Positions 27,525-37,700 of a stretch of DNA of 64,000 nucleotides are shown in pieces. The stretch is from contig JAEWMB010000008.1 in the NCBI GenBank assembly GCA_023457255.1, positions 56,613 to 120,612 of the forward strand, read 5' to 3'. The notes under the pieces are model-generated. The model worked only from the letters and a program-made list of their open reading frames with translations, was not told where the DNA came from and made no database searches. Source of the stretch: Bacillota bacterium (GTDB taxonomy: Bacteria > Bacillota > Clostridia > Lachnospirales > Lachnospiraceae). The number at the start of each line of letters is the position of its first letter. Position 1 is the stretch's first letter. The position numbers were made by a program, and so were the translations under genes.

Positions 27525-27836
27525 ATGCCGGAGGAAAAAGAAGAAATGCTTTTGTGCCATGAGGTGAAGCACAGAAATGAAAAGGAATTTAAAGATCTGA
27601 TTCATCGTTTAAACCGTATTGAAGGTCAGGTTCGAGGCATCCGCCGGATGGTGGAGGAAGAGCATTATTGTGTTGAGATCTTAACTCAGGTTTCCGCAAT
27701 TCAATCTGCGTTAAATAGTTTTAATAAGGTGCTGTTAGGGAATCACATTCGTTCTTGTGTTGTTGAGGATATCAGACAGGGCAATAATGAAGTGATTGAG
27801 GAACTTTTAAAAACAATCCAAAAAATAATGAAATAA
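27525..27836 (+). CDS. csoR: Copper-sensing repressor CsoR
   Basis: This 103-residue helical protein of the CsoR/RcnR family binds DNA without copper and releases it when Cu(I) binds. RLNRIEGQVRGIRRMVEEEH is the conserved helix. The copper ligands are all present: the Cys in HYCVEIL and the His and Cys in NHIRSC. The start codon follows the copA stop directly, and AAAGGAGA in the copA end is its RBS. The palindrome upstream of copA is the likely operator, so the operon is under negative feedback by copper. Confidence 0.94.
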   Translation: MPEEKEEMLLCHEVKHRNEKEFKDLIHRLNRIEGQVRGIRRMVEEEHYCVEILTQVSAIQSALNSFNKVLLGNHIRSCVVEDIRQGNNEVIEELLKTIQKIMK

Positions 27837-27875
27837 GAAGCTAAGTCAGCAATAGTAGGATAGTAAAGAAAGAAA

Positions 27876-27913
27876 ACTCCTTTTCTTATACAAAATGCTA
27901 TGAGAAAAGGAGT
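27876..27913 (+). promoter_or_regulatory. Hairpin between csoR and copZ
   Basis: ACTCCTTTTC pairs with GAGAAAAGGAGT across a 16-base loop. There is no U run after it, so a processing or stability element is more likely than a terminator. Confidence 0.4.
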
Positions 27914-27943
27914 ATGCAAAGATGCGTAAGAAAGGAATATATT

Positions 27944-28138
27944 ATGACAAAGTTTGATATTAAAGAAATGAAATGTAATCACTGTGTGGAACGTATTCAC
28001 AATCTTCTTGAGGGGCTTCAGATAAGTCATCAGATTGACTTAGAAACAAAATCTGTAAGCCTTGATGGGGAGGAAGAGGTTTTAAACCAGGCGGTGGAAG
28101 AATTGGAAGATATCGGATTTACTGCAACAAAAAAATAG
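27944..28138 (+). CDS. copZ: Copper chaperone (heavy-metal-associated domain)
   Basis: This 64-residue single HMA domain has the MKCNHC metal site in MXCXXC form (about residues 9-14), a beta-alpha-beta-beta-alpha-beta pattern and an acidic surface. CopZ proteins carry Cu(I) to the N-terminal domain of CopA and to CsoR-family sensors. ATG 27944 follows AAAGGA; the frame is open to 27914. It is 107 bp downstream of csoR and likely in the copper operon. Confidence 0.9.
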   Translation: MTKFDIKEMKCNHCVERIHNLLEGLQISHQIDLETKSVSLDGEEEVLNQAVEELEDIGFTATKK

Positions 28139-28215
28139 TTGTTCGTAAGCAGGATAGATGTCATAAATAAGATAGCTTTTGTCGAAAAGTTATTTGAGAT
28201 AATGAATTATTTTTC

Positions 28216-28244
28216 TTGACAGGAAAGCCATTTTTCGATATAGT
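28216..28244 (+). promoter_or_regulatory. Promoter of the metK riboswitch transcript
   Basis: TTGACA (28216-28221), a 17-base spacer and TATAGT (28239-28244). Start near 28251, about 65 nt before the SAM-I aptamer. Confidence 0.75.
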
Positions 28245-28315
28245 TAAGGCACAAGTCGACACCATTTTCATAATTGTCGGCCAAGTGTGCGAATATACAA
28301 TAAGTTTATAGATAT

Positions 28316-28459
28316 TTCTCTTATTCAGAGTGACGGAGAGTAAAGACTCAGTGAAGTCACGGCAACCCCCCCTTGGGAAGGTGCCAAGTTGAGCGAGTAA
28401 TCGAACAATAAGAGGATTTGGTTTTTAATTAACAAGTCCGCTTATGCGGACTTTTTTTG
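28316..28459 (+). promoter_or_regulatory. SAM-I (S-box) riboswitch with expression-platform terminator
   Basis: P1 pairs CTCTTATT (28319 region) with AATAAGAGG (28407-28415). The core includes AGAGTGACGGAG, GTGAAGTCACGGCAACC, AAGGTGCCAAGTTGAGCGAG and AACAATAAGAGG, matching the S-box consensus: P2 TGAC/GTCA, P3 GGCA/TGCC. The expression platform is the terminator AAGTCCGC / GCGGACTT plus a T run at 28434-28459. High SAM should end transcription before metK, a standard feedback loop. Confidence 0.95.
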
Positions 28460-28607
28460 TGGATAGGAAGAAAATACTAAGACGGTTGTATTCGGACTGA
28501 ACCAATTAACATAGGAAAGGGTGCTGCAGCGCCTTATCAGAGGTTTAAAAAGTAACTTCTGACGGAGTGACAAACTTAAAAAACATGGAAAGGTGAAGGG
28601 AGATTTT

Positions 28608-29798
28608 ATGCAAAACAAATTACTTTTTACTTCAGAATCTGTAACAGAAGGACATCCGGATAAAATCTGTGATCAAATCTCAGACGCAGTGTTAGATGCA
28701 TTATTACAACAAGATCCAATGAGCCGTGTTGCTTGCGAGACCGCAATCACCACAGGACTGGTACTTGTAATGGGGGAGATTACAACCTCCGGTTATGTTG
28801 ACATTCAAAAAATCGTGCGTGAGACTGTGAAGGAGATCGGTTATGATCGTGCAAAGTATGGATTTGACGGGGATACCTGCGGTGTTATTGTAGCACTTGA
28901 TGAGCAGTCAAAAGACATTGCTCTTGGTGTAGACAAAGCCTTGGAGGCAAAACAAAATGAAATGACAGACGAGGCAATTGAAGCGATTGGCGCGGGAGAT
29001 CAGGGTATGATGTTTGGCTATGCATCTAATGAGACGGAGGAGCTTATGCCATATCCAATTTCATTGGCCCATAAATTAACGAAACAGTTATCAAAGGTAA
29101 GAAAAGAGGGAACATTAAAATACCTTCGCCCGGACGGAAAATCTCAGGTCACAGTGGAATACGATGAGGAAGGAAGGCCGGTTCATCTAAATGCGGTAGT
29201 ATTGTCCACACAGCATGATCCGGATGTGACACAGGAGCAAATTCATGAGGATATTAAAAAGTATGTATTCGAACCGGTTCTTCCAAAGGACATGGTAGAT
29301 GAGAATACAAAGTTCTTTATTAATCCTACCGGACGTTTTGTTATTGGTGGACCAAATGGAGATAGTGGTTTAACAGGAAGAAAGATTATCGTAGATACTT
29401 ATGGGGGATACGCCCGTCATGGCGGCGGTGCATTCTCCGGTAAGGACTGTACGAAGGTGGATCGTTCTGCTTCTTATGCGGCTCGTTATGTTGCAAAAAA
29501 TATAGTTGCAGCCGGCCTTGCAGAGAAGTGTGAGATACAATTGTCCTATGCGATTGGTGTTGCACGGCCAACTTCCGTTATGGTTGATACTTTTGGAACA
29601 GGAAAGAAGAGCAATGAGGAGTTAACACAAATCATACGCAAGCACTTTGATCTTCGTCCGGCCGGAATTATTAAAATGCTTGATCTAAGAAGGCCAATTT
29701 ATAAGCAGACGGCTGCTTATGGACATTTTGGCAGAAATGACTTGAACCTTCCTTGGGAGCAAACAGATAAAGCAGAAGAATTAAAGAAATATTTATAA
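28608..29798 (+). CDS. metK: S-adenosylmethionine synthetase
   Basis: This 396-residue enzyme makes S-adenosylmethionine from methionine and ATP. SVTEGHPDKICDQISDAVLD contains the ATP/metal-binding histidine and aspartate region, GAGDQGMMFGYA is the hexapeptide signature, and GGGAFSGKDCTKVDRS is the conserved lysine loop. ATG 28608 follows AAGGGAG; the frame is open to 28593. About 150 nt of leader separate it from the riboswitch terminator and contain one small hairpin. The terminator at 29805 ends the transcript. Confidence 0.98.
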   Translation: MQNKLLFTSESVTEGHPDKICDQISDAVLDALLQQDPMSRVACETAITTGLVLVMGEITTSGYVDIQKIVRETVKEIGYDRAKYGFDGDTCGVIVALDEQSKDIALGVDKALEAKQNEMTDEAIEAIGAGDQGMMFGYASNETEELMPYPISLAHKLTKQLSKVRKEGTLKYLRPDGKSQVTVEYDEEGRPVHLNAVVLSTQHDPDVTQEQIHEDIKKYVFEPVLPKDMVDENTKFFINPTGRFVIGGPNGDSGLTGRKIIVDTYGGYARHGGGAFSGKDCTKVDRSASYAARYVAKNIVAAGLAEKCEIQLSYAIGVARPTSVMVDTFGTGKKSNEELTQIIRKHFDLRPAGIIKMLDLRRPIYKQTAAYGHFGRNDLNLPWEQTDKAEELKKYL

Positions 29799-29804
29799 AA
29801 TTAT

Positions 29805-29840
29805 GGGGCTTCTCACAGGCATGTGGGTAAGCCCCTTTTT
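29805..29840 (+). terminator. Intrinsic terminator after metK
   Basis: GGGGCTT / AAGCCCC with an inner CAC/GTG pair and a TTTTT tail. Confidence 0.85.
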
Positions 29841-30016
29841 ATAGTTTTTATAGATTGTTTAGGTGTAAGCCTAATCAAATTATGTTATAATGAAATGGAA
29901 AGTAGTAAAACTTGCTATTTTCTTATGAAATAGAATAAAAAATTAAGAACACTTAAACACTAACACCAGCAGCAGAGGTTAAAATTAGGAAAACCTTTAG
30001 ATACGGAGGAAGGAAA

Positions 30017-31558
30017 GTGGATCTAAAAAACAGACTTAAGATGTCGTTCTTAATCATAATCATCCTGCCCATATGTTTAGCCGTTATGACCGGTAAACTA
30101 ATTATAGAATATCAGTTAAACTCTATTCAAAAAACCTATGATGTTGAGTTTAATAGCATGCAGGTAATAACAAATCCGATACAGATATTAAACCGTGTGA
30201 CAAGAGATGTTTTTAACAGAATAAAAACAAAGGCGATGAAAGCTCCTTGGGAATTGGAAGATTTAGAATATATTAAAGCGCTTAACTCAGAACTTCAGGA
30301 AAAGTATTCCTTCTTGGTTGTCAGAAAGGAGAAAGAGATTATCTTTGTTGGGAATGCTCAGAAATATTCTTCTGTTAAGAATAACCTTCCAGGCTATAAT
30401 AATCATAGTACCGAAGTTGACGGAGGTATTTACCTTGGAGGTAAGAATCCCATCTTATTAAAACAGCAGGACTTTGTGTATCAGGATGGTTCTGAGGGAA
30501 CGATATTTGTATTAACCGATGTTGATAATATTGTACCGCAGCTAAAAGCATCTGCTATTCAGGCTGTGATATCCTTTGTTTTAATTATTGTAATAACCGC
30601 CTTTATCTTAATTGTGTGGCTGTATAGAGGTATTATAAAACCACTTAATGTTCTAAAACGTGCTACCAAGGAGATGAAAGAAGGAAATTTAAATTATTCG
30701 ATTTCCGTCAAATCGAATGATGAGATTGGGCAGTTATGCGAAGACTTTGAAGAAATGAGAATTCATCTAAAAGAACTCATAGAAGTAAAGATGCAGTACG
30801 AGGAAAATTCAAGAGAGCTATTAAGTAATATATCTCATGACTTAAAGACACCGCTTACAGCGATTAAGGGCTATTCCGAAGGAATTATTGATGGGGTGGC
30901 AGATACTCCGGAAAAGCTTGACCGCTATGTAAAAACAATTTATTCTAAGGCAAATGATATGTCTTCCCTGGTGGATGAGCTATCACTTTATGCTAGAATA
31001 GATAACAATACGGTTCCCTATAATTTTAATATTATCGGAATTGATAATTACTTTAGTGATTGCGTGGATGAGCTTAGTTTTGAACTGGAGATAAAGAATA
31101 TAAAGTTGGAATATGAAAATATGATATCACCGGAGTGTAAAATAATTGTTGATACGGAGCAATTAAAAAGAGTGATTCATAATATTGTTGGAAATGCAGT
31201 AAAATACATGGGAAAACCGGAAGGAACCATTAGGGTACAGCTATCCGATGCCGGCGATATGGTACAGGTTTCCATCCAGGATGATGGCTGTGGAATAGCA
31301 GCGAAGGATCTTCCGAATATATTTGAACGCTTTTACCGTGCGGATGCATCCAGAAACTCAAAGCAAGGCGGCTCCGGACTTGGTCTTGCAATAGCAAAAA
31401 AGGTGATTGAGGAGCATGGCGGTAACATTTGGGCGAAGAGTGAGGTCAGTATTGGAACGAGTATTATCTTTACCATAATGAAATGGACTGACAAAGAGCA
31501 TATTGAGAAGAAACTCTCTAAAATAAAAAAAGGATTGGTACTTCAAGTAAAAGATTAA
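30017..31558 (+). CDS. Sensor histidine kinase
   Basis: This 513-residue membrane kinase has two transmembrane helices (about 7-26 and 180-200) bracketing an extracellular sensor of about 150 residues, then HAMP (about 200-255), a dimerisation helix with the phosphorylated histidine (LSNISHDLKTPLTAIKGYSE), and the ATPase domain with RVIHNIVGNAVKYM (N box), DDGCGI, and GGSGLGLAIAKKVIEEHGG. GTG start with GGAGG 7 bases upstream. It is followed after 113 bp by its response regulator. The signal is unknown; no regulated target is obvious next door. Confidence 0.93.
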   Translation: MDLKNRLKMSFLIIIILPICLAVMTGKLIIEYQLNSIQKTYDVEFNSMQVITNPIQILNRVTRDVFNRIKTKAMKAPWELEDLEYIKALNSELQEKYSFLVVRKEKEIIFVGNAQKYSSVKNNLPGYNNHSTEVDGGIYLGGKNPILLKQQDFVYQDGSEGTIFVLTDVDNIVPQLKASAIQAVISFVLIIVITAFILIVWLYRGIIKPLNVLKRATKEMKEGNLNYSISVKSNDEIGQLCEDFEEMRIHLKELIEVKMQYEENSRELLSNISHDLKTPLTAIKGYSEGIIDGVADTPEKLDRYVKTIYSKANDMSSLVDELSLYARIDNNTVPYNFNIIGIDNYFSDCVDELSFELEIKNIKLEYENMISPECKIIVDTEQLKRVIHNIVGNAVKYMGKPEGTIRVQLSDAGDMVQVSIQDDGCGIAAKDLPNIFERFYRADASRNSKQGGSGLGLAIAKKVIEEHGGNIWAKSEVSIGTSIIFTIMKWTDKEHIEKKLSKIKKGLVLQVKD

Positions 31559-31671
31559 AAAAGGAGGAAAACTTCTATTTTGAAGTATCTTATCTGCAAG
31601 CCTATGGGACTTTATGGGGATTCGTATGAATATAAAAAAATTTATACGGTAGCGGAAGAAAGGAGATTTAT

Positions 31672-32361
31672 ATGGACAAGATATTAATCGTGGAAGATGA
31701 GGCAGCAATTGCAGAACTTGAGAAGGATTATCTGGAGCTTTCCGGTTTTGAAGTAAGTATTGAAAATACCGGAGATAAGGGCTTGGCAGCAGCGCTTACA
31801 GGGAATTATAAGCTAGTCATTCTTGATTTAATGTTACCAAACGTGGATGGATTTGAAATTTGTAAGCGTGTAAGAGAAGAAAAGAATATTCCTGTTATTA
31901 TGGTATCGGCTAAAAAGGACGATATTGATAAAATTCGGGGGCTTGGACTTGGAGCAGATGACTATATGACGAAACCATTTAGCCCGAGTGAATTAGTTGC
32001 CAGAGTAAAAGCGCATTTAGCACGATACGAGCGGTTAATTGGTACCGGGATGAAGGAAAATGAAATGATAGAAATCCGAGGGATTAAAATTGATAAAACT
32101 GCCCGACGTGTTTATATAAACGGAGAGGAAAGGGCATTTACAACCAAGGAATTTGATTTACTCACCTTCTTAGCTCAAAACCCAAACCATGTATATACCA
32201 AAGAAGAATTGTTTCAAGAGATTTGGGATATGGAGTCAATTGGGGATATTGCAACGGTTACGGTTCATATTAAGAAGATTCGTGAGAAGATTGAAGCGAA
32301 TACATCAAAACCACAGTATATTGAGACAATCTGGGGTGTGGGATACCGTTTTAAAGTTTGA
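31672..32361 (+). CDS. OmpR/PhoB-family response regulator
   Basis: This 229-residue protein has a receiver domain (about 1-120), with DE at 9-10, phospho-aspartate in LVILDLMLPN and the lysine in TKPF, and a winged-helix DNA-binding domain (about 130-229, ERAFTTKEFDLLTFLAQNPN to YIETIWGVGYRF). It pairs with the kinase upstream. The order kinase-then-regulator is less common than the reverse, but the spacing and RBS (AGGAG) are good. The DNA targets are unknown. Confidence 0.94.
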   Translation: MDKILIVEDEAAIAELEKDYLELSGFEVSIENTGDKGLAAALTGNYKLVILDLMLPNVDGFEICKRVREEKNIPVIMVSAKKDDIDKIRGLGLGADDYMTKPFSPSELVARVKAHLARYERLIGTGMKENEMIEIRGIKIDKTARRVYINGEERAFTTKEFDLLTFLAQNPNHVYTKEELFQEIWDMESIGDIATVTVHIKKIREKIEANTSKPQYIETIWGVGYRFKV

Positions 32362-32493
32362 CACTTGTTAAGTTATGCTATATAATGTAGTCGCTGACAT
32401 AGAAGGAATCCCTGATAAAGAAGCGCAATCTGAAAAGTTAAAGGCAGAAAAAGAAACTTCTGTTTTTAAAAGAAACGATAAAAGCGTAGATCA

Positions 32494-32545
32494 GGCTTTT
32501 GAAAGGAAATGAGGAATTCATTTCAGCTTTCAAAAGTCTTTTTTG
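32494..32545 (+). terminator. Intrinsic terminator
   Basis: A long stem with GGCTTTTGAAAG / CTTTCAAAAGTC and inner AAATGA / TCATTT, followed by TTTTTTG. The rest of the 32362-32782 gap shows no gene. Confidence 0.8.
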
Positions 32546-32782
32546 TTCCTGGAAGGAAATTATCCGGATTTATATTTTTCTTAATTATAGTAACATTTCC
32601 TCTTACTTATGTATTCGTTTAATTGTAATGGAGGAATTAGTAATGAAAGAGGCATTTAAGTCAGAGGTAATATGAAATATCTTCGGTATGAAGATGGAGA
32701 TGCTTTTGTGAGAATTTAAGTGACCGCTTTATTAACGAATAGGGAATAACTTCACTTAGTAAAAGATGAAAGGAGGATAATT

Positions 32783-33031
32783 TTGGATACCAGAATTGCA
32801 TTAATTGGGATTATAGTGGAACAGCTCGGTGCATCGGCAGAAGTAAATCAAATTCTGCATGAGTACAGCAGCTACATAATCGGTAGAATGGGCCTTCCTT
32901 ATAAAGATAAGAATGTCAGCATTATTAGTGTGGTCGTAGATGCCGAAAACAATGTGATAAGCTCCTTGTCCGGTAAATTAGGCATGGTGAAGGGAATCAG
33001 CGTTAAGACGATGTATTCAAAGACTTCATAA
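32783..33031 (+). CDS. TM1266-family iron-only hydrogenase system regulator
   Basis: This 82-residue ACT-like protein, MDTRIALIGIIVEQLGASAE, matches the small family named after TM1266, found beside FeFe-hydrogenase maturation genes in anaerobes. HEYSSYIIGRMGLPYKDK and VSIISVVVDAENNVISSLSG are the characteristic segments. It starts at TTG 32783, justified by AGGAGG 6 bases upstream. No hydrogenase gene is in the window. The assigned regulatory role comes from the family name and gene context elsewhere, not from experiments known to me. Confidence 0.85.
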   Translation: MDTRIALIGIIVEQLGASAEVNQILHEYSSYIIGRMGLPYKDKNVSIISVVVDAENNVISSLSGKLGMVKGISVKTMYSKTS

Positions 33032-33227
33032 GGGTTTATGTTTGATTAAAAGATTTACTAATGTTTTTGTATTCTTGAGATTTGTATAAAAGATAAATTG
33101 GTTCCTTTATGACATCAGGATATGCAGGTGTACTAAGTATACGAAGTGAATTAATTGAAGAAGATTTTAAACAAATAAATCAGAAAAGAGTAGTTCAATG
33201 CCGGTATAGCGGCAGATGGAGGATATT

Positions 33228-34292
33228 ATGAGAAAATATAAACTTTTGGTACTGACACTTGTTTTTGGTATGGCGGTGTTAGCGGGGTGTTCAGCAAAGA
33301 AGAATACAGGAGATGGCAATATAACCCCAGAACCAACCAAGGCAGAGGAGGTAACAGCAGCACCAAGTGAAGAACCAACAAAAGGTGCAGAGGACGCTGC
33401 TCAAAAAATTACAATGAATGTCGCGGCGCTGAAGGGACCAACTGCAATGGGAATGGTCGAGTTGATGGAGAGGGCAGAAAAAGAGGAAACAACCAATCAT
33501 TATGATTTTACAATTGCCGGCACTGCAGATGAAATCACAGCAAATTTAATTAAGGGAGATTTTCAGATAGCAGCAATCCCATGTAATTTAGCTTCTATTC
33601 TATATCAAAACAGTGAGGGAAAGATTCAAGTAGCAGGTATTAATACGCTTGGAGTTTTATATATTGTTGAAACCGGTGCTTCTATACAAAGTGTAGAAGA
33701 TTTAAAAGGAAAAACCATTTACTCCACCGGCAAAGGAACAACACCAGAATTTACTCTGAATTACCTTCTTCGTTCTCATGGCATTGACCCAAGTAAGGAT
33801 GTGACAATCGAATACAAGTCCGAAGCAACAGAAGTTGCAGCAATGTTGAGTGAATCGGAGGATGCAATTGCTATGCTGCCTCAGCCTTATGTAACGACAG
33901 TGCAGATGGCTAATGATAAAGTTAGAGTAGCATTGGATGTAACGAAAGAGTGGGAAGCGCTAAATGCGGATAGCTCTGTTGTTACCGGCGTTGTTGTTGT
34001 GAATAAAAAATTTGCGGATGAGAATAAAGAAGCGGTGGAAACATTTTTATCAGAATACCGTGATAGTGTTGCTTATGTAAATAGTAATGTAGATGAGGCA
34101 TCCGCCTTAATTGAAAAGTTTGGTATTGTGAAAGCACCGGTTGCTAAGCAAGCGCTCCCTTACTGCAATATCACATTGATTCGTGGTGAGGAAATGAAAA
34201 ACAAAGTAAATGGATATCTAAAGGTACTTTATGATCAAAAGCCGGAGTCCGTAGGTGGTAAGTTACCGGAGGAAGGGTTTTATTGGGAGTAG
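33228..34292 (+). CDS. NMT1/nitrate-taurine-type ABC substrate-binding lipoprotein
   Basis: This 354-residue secreted lipoprotein has a basic N-terminus, a hydrophobic signal and lipobox LAGC (Cys about residue 21). A Thr/Pro/Glu-rich linker (about 28-60) follows, then a periplasmic-binding-protein fold of the THI5/SsuA class: GPTAMGMVELMERAEKEETT, DFQIAAIPCNLASILYQNSE, GVLYIVETGASIQSVEDLKG and GKTIYSTGKGTTPEFTLNYL. The usual ligands are sulfonates, nitrate or thiamine precursors, but none can be named here. No permease or ATPase is adjacent, so it is an orphan receptor. Start ATG 33228 with GGAGG upstream. Confidence 0.88.
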   Translation: MRKYKLLVLTLVFGMAVLAGCSAKKNTGDGNITPEPTKAEEVTAAPSEEPTKGAEDAAQKITMNVAALKGPTAMGMVELMERAEKEETTNHYDFTIAGTADEITANLIKGDFQIAAIPCNLASILYQNSEGKIQVAGINTLGVLYIVETGASIQSVEDLKGKTIYSTGKGTTPEFTLNYLLRSHGIDPSKDVTIEYKSEATEVAAMLSESEDAIAMLPQPYVTTVQMANDKVRVALDVTKEWEALNADSSVVTGVVVVNKKFADENKEAVETFLSEYRDSVAYVNSNVDEASALIEKFGIVKAPVAKQALPYCNITLIRGEEMKNKVNGYLKVLYDQKPESVGGKLPEEGFYWE

Positions 34293-34333
34293 ACTTATAA
34301 TGGGAAAGGCTGCCATAGTAGTTGGTTCATGAG

Positions 34334-34378
34334 GAAGAGTCAGAATCGAACGTTGTAGTTTGATTCTGGCTCTTTTTT
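34334..34378 (+). terminator. Intrinsic terminator
   Basis: AGAGTCAGAATC / TGATTCTGGCTCT stem followed by TTTTTTG. Confidence 0.85.
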
Positions 34379-34588
34379 GTTACATTCTGCAGGTCAGATT
34401 TTTTACATAGATAAAAAACGGAGGTTATATGTAAATTATTAGATAATATTGCTCATTGGGACACATGATTTTATATAATATTATGCAAAATTTGATAAAG
34501 CATGCGAATGTTTTAATTATCTATAAAATTATAAACAAAAATACAAAAATAAAGTAAAACGATATATACAGAATAAACACAGAATATA

Positions 34589-34617
34589 TTTACAATGCAG
34601 GGAATCTATGATATATT
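34589..34617 (+). promoter_or_regulatory. Promoter of the pectinesterase gene
   Basis: TTTACA (34589-34594), a 17-base spacer and TATATT (34612-34617). Confidence 0.65.
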
Positions 34618-34636
34618 ATAGGAGATTCGTATAAAA

Positions 34637-34650
34637 TGTAAGCGTTTACA
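34637..34650 (+). promoter_or_regulatory. LacI/CcpA-type operator 1
   Basis: TGTAAGCGTTTACA, a palindrome with central CG matching the cre consensus (TGWAANCGNTNWCA). It lies about 13 bp after the predicted start site. Confidence 0.8.
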
Positions 34651-34753
34651 GTGAGGAAGATTTTTACATTCTAAAATTGAAATTATTTCAAAACATCGGG
34701 AATTGTAAGAGCTTAAAATAAAGAGATATAAAGAAAATTTATTTTAAATGGAT

Positions 34754-34767
34754 TGTAAACGGTTACA
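34754..34767 (+). promoter_or_regulatory. LacI/CcpA-type operator 2
   Basis: TGTAAACGGTTACA, a second cre-like palindrome in the 5' untranslated region, about 33 bp before the start codon. Confidence 0.75.
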
Positions 34768-34799
34768 ATATTAAATCAAACAGAGATAAAGGAGGAGCT

Positions 34800-37700
34800 A
34801 TGGTTCGGTTACATAAGGAAAAAAGAAACAAGATTTTTACTCTTATTTTAGTTTTTTCTATGATTCTAGGAGTAATTTCTCCAGGAATGACCCAAGTAAA
34901 GGCAGAAGAAACACAGGAAGAAACTACAGTATGGAATTTTAGAGGCGGGCAAGAGGGCGCTTTTAGCGGGGAATTTCAGGGGAATAATGGGATTGGGGAG
35001 TTCCAAGGTATTCAGATAGATGCTACAAATGGGAAGCTTGCGGCAAGGGGACAAGGCGATACTCAGATGAATGCAGGAACTAAACTTGTAATTCCAGTGA
35101 GTGGAAGCGCGATTATAGCAGTAAAGACGCACCAAAGCTATTACAATTATACAATTGATGGGGAAAGTGCAACAGGCGGCAACTTTGAACATGAGTATAA
35201 AGGAGGAGAAGGAACTGTAGTAATAGAAGCGACGGGTTCTGTTTATCTCCATGAAATTAGCAGAACCTATACAAAAGCAGAAGAACCCGAAGAAGAAACA
35301 CCAGAAGAATTACCGGAGAGCGATTTAATCGATGTATGGGATTTTGGGGCGGAACAGTTAGACGGCTATAATAATAAGCTGACGGTAGATATTATAAATG
35401 GTCTATATCCGGAGGGAACACCGGTAGGTGAGGGGAAAACTATTCCTGGATTCTCAATCGGAGACGGGGAACTTATCTTCAATGATGGAGGACACCAAAC
35501 AACACACAGATTACGTACAAACAATAAAAACCTAATTCGCTATGATAGTAGATCTCTTAATTTTGAAGGTGTAGATGGAGCATTAACAGGATATCTATAC
35601 TCAAATAAGGGAAGTACGAAGGATGTTTACCTTGGTATTTCGCTAAGAGAAGGGGATATCGTAACCTTACTGGTAGCATCCAATGGTGGAAAATCTACAG
35701 TTCATATGGAGGCACCTTCCGGGAAGTCAGTTTCTCAGGTTTATAATGAGGGAGGTTCCACTGCATCAAAGATGGTATTCTATGCGGCAGAAGCAGGGCT
35801 TCATAAGATTTACTCCGTAGATGAGAAACTGGTAGTTGCAAGAGTATACCGTGAATATACAAAACCGGTAAAGGTATCCGGTACAATAGATGCTCCAGAA
35901 GGTCTTAGCGATTACTCCATATCTTTTACGAATGACAAGACAGGAGCGGTTATTTCTGCTAAGGTTGTAGATGGGAAATATCAGGTATCCTTAAGAGAGC
36001 AGTATACTTATCAAGTAGGCTTAAGCAATGCGAATGGATATATTATTACAAGCGGGAAATCTATCGAGATTCCAAAGGGCTCCGAGAGCCGCATCTATGA
36101 TATTGCGGTTCAAAGTGTTCCGCTTGTCACCTTGACAGGAAAAATCACAGGTTTATCGGAAAATGCTCTAGATAAGCTAATGCTGCAATTTGTACCAAAG
36201 GACATAAGTGCGATTTATCTTCCGGAAATCGTGGTGCAAAAAGACGGAACATATACATTATCCTTAGAAAAAGGAATCGAATATGCTCTTGTGGCAGAGG
36301 GAGTGAATGATTACACCCTTCTTGGTGAGGGAAGCCTTTTTGCAAATGAAGATATAGTTTATGATTTTGTATTTGAAGAAAAGGTAAAATATCCGGTTGA
36401 TATCAAGTTAACAGGAATTGAGGAAGAAGTAAGAAATAGTGCGTTTATTACTTTTGCAAACATCAATGAAAAGGGATATGAATATACATTTCCAATGGCA
36501 GGACAAGAGATAAGTCTTCGGGATGGACAGTACCGTATAACGGTATCCGGAATAGGAAAATATCCGGTTTCGATGGCAATTTCCCCTGATGTAAAGGTCG
36601 ATGGTACAGGTGCGGAAGCAACCGTGAACTTTAATACGATTACAAGTTGGAAATTTGGAGCTTTAAATAAAGAATATGGCGGGGCGGGAATTGAAAAGAT
36701 TCAAGAAGAGTCTTATTATTCCGGACTGCAGCTCTCAAGTACAGGCGTAGTAGAAAATAAGGGATACTTGCTGATGAATGCGGGCGGATCAATTAAAATA
36801 CCAGTAAAGGCAAAAGATCTTGTTAGTATTTCTTACTGCTATTCGGCAGCGTTCCAGATAGAAGGAACAGAGACGAAGGTTGATGAGAGTTCAGGAAGTA
36901 CGGCGAAGATTGATACAATCTCTTATGAAGCTTTGGAAGATGGTTTCCTTACTTTAGCAGGATTTAAGGGAGAAATCGCAAGTCAAACTTATCTTACACA
37001 AATTATGGTAGTTTCACCGGTAGAGAGAAAAGAAGTTATAACGGTAGGTAAGACTGGAAGTGACTATGCGACAATCGGAAAAGCCTTAGAAGCGGTTAGG
37101 AATATGAGCCGTCCGAATAAGGAAAGGGTTGTAATTGAGATTCAGCCGGGTAATTATGAGGAGATGCTTGTAGTAGATGTTCCTAATATAACGCTTAAGA
37201 ATGCGAGCAAGAATCCAAGTATTGCGTTGACAGATAAGGGCGTAGGCATTGCAAAAGAGGCGGTTAGAATCACTTCTTACTATGGACATGGCTATAGCTA
37301 CTATAGTATGGGTACGGATGGAAAATATGATGCAAAGGCACTAGAGGCAAATAAAGCAAATGGATACCTTTCTTACCATAATCCAGGTTCTGGTACAACA
37401 AACGGAAGCTATTGGAATGCTACAGCAGTTATTTTAGCAGATGGATTCACAGCAGATGGAATTATATTTGAAAACTCCTTTAACCAGTATATTTCTGAAA
37501 AAGAAGCACAAGACATTCTAGTTTTGGAATCCGGAAATAAGGGAGAAAGGTCAAGAGTAGTAGGAGATACCTCGGTTCAGCATAAAAAGTTTGTAGAAAG
37601 AGCTGCAGCATTAGCAATTGGAAATAATGTAAAAGAAGCTTATTTTGATCATTGTAGGTTTGTTGGAAGACAAGATACGCTTTTTGGCGGAGAGAATGTA

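Noticed and set aside
31580..31680. Short frame from TTG (about 35 codons) between kinase and response regulator
   Set aside because: The AGGAGG is about 13 bases away and the frame overlaps the response regulator start; more likely spacer.
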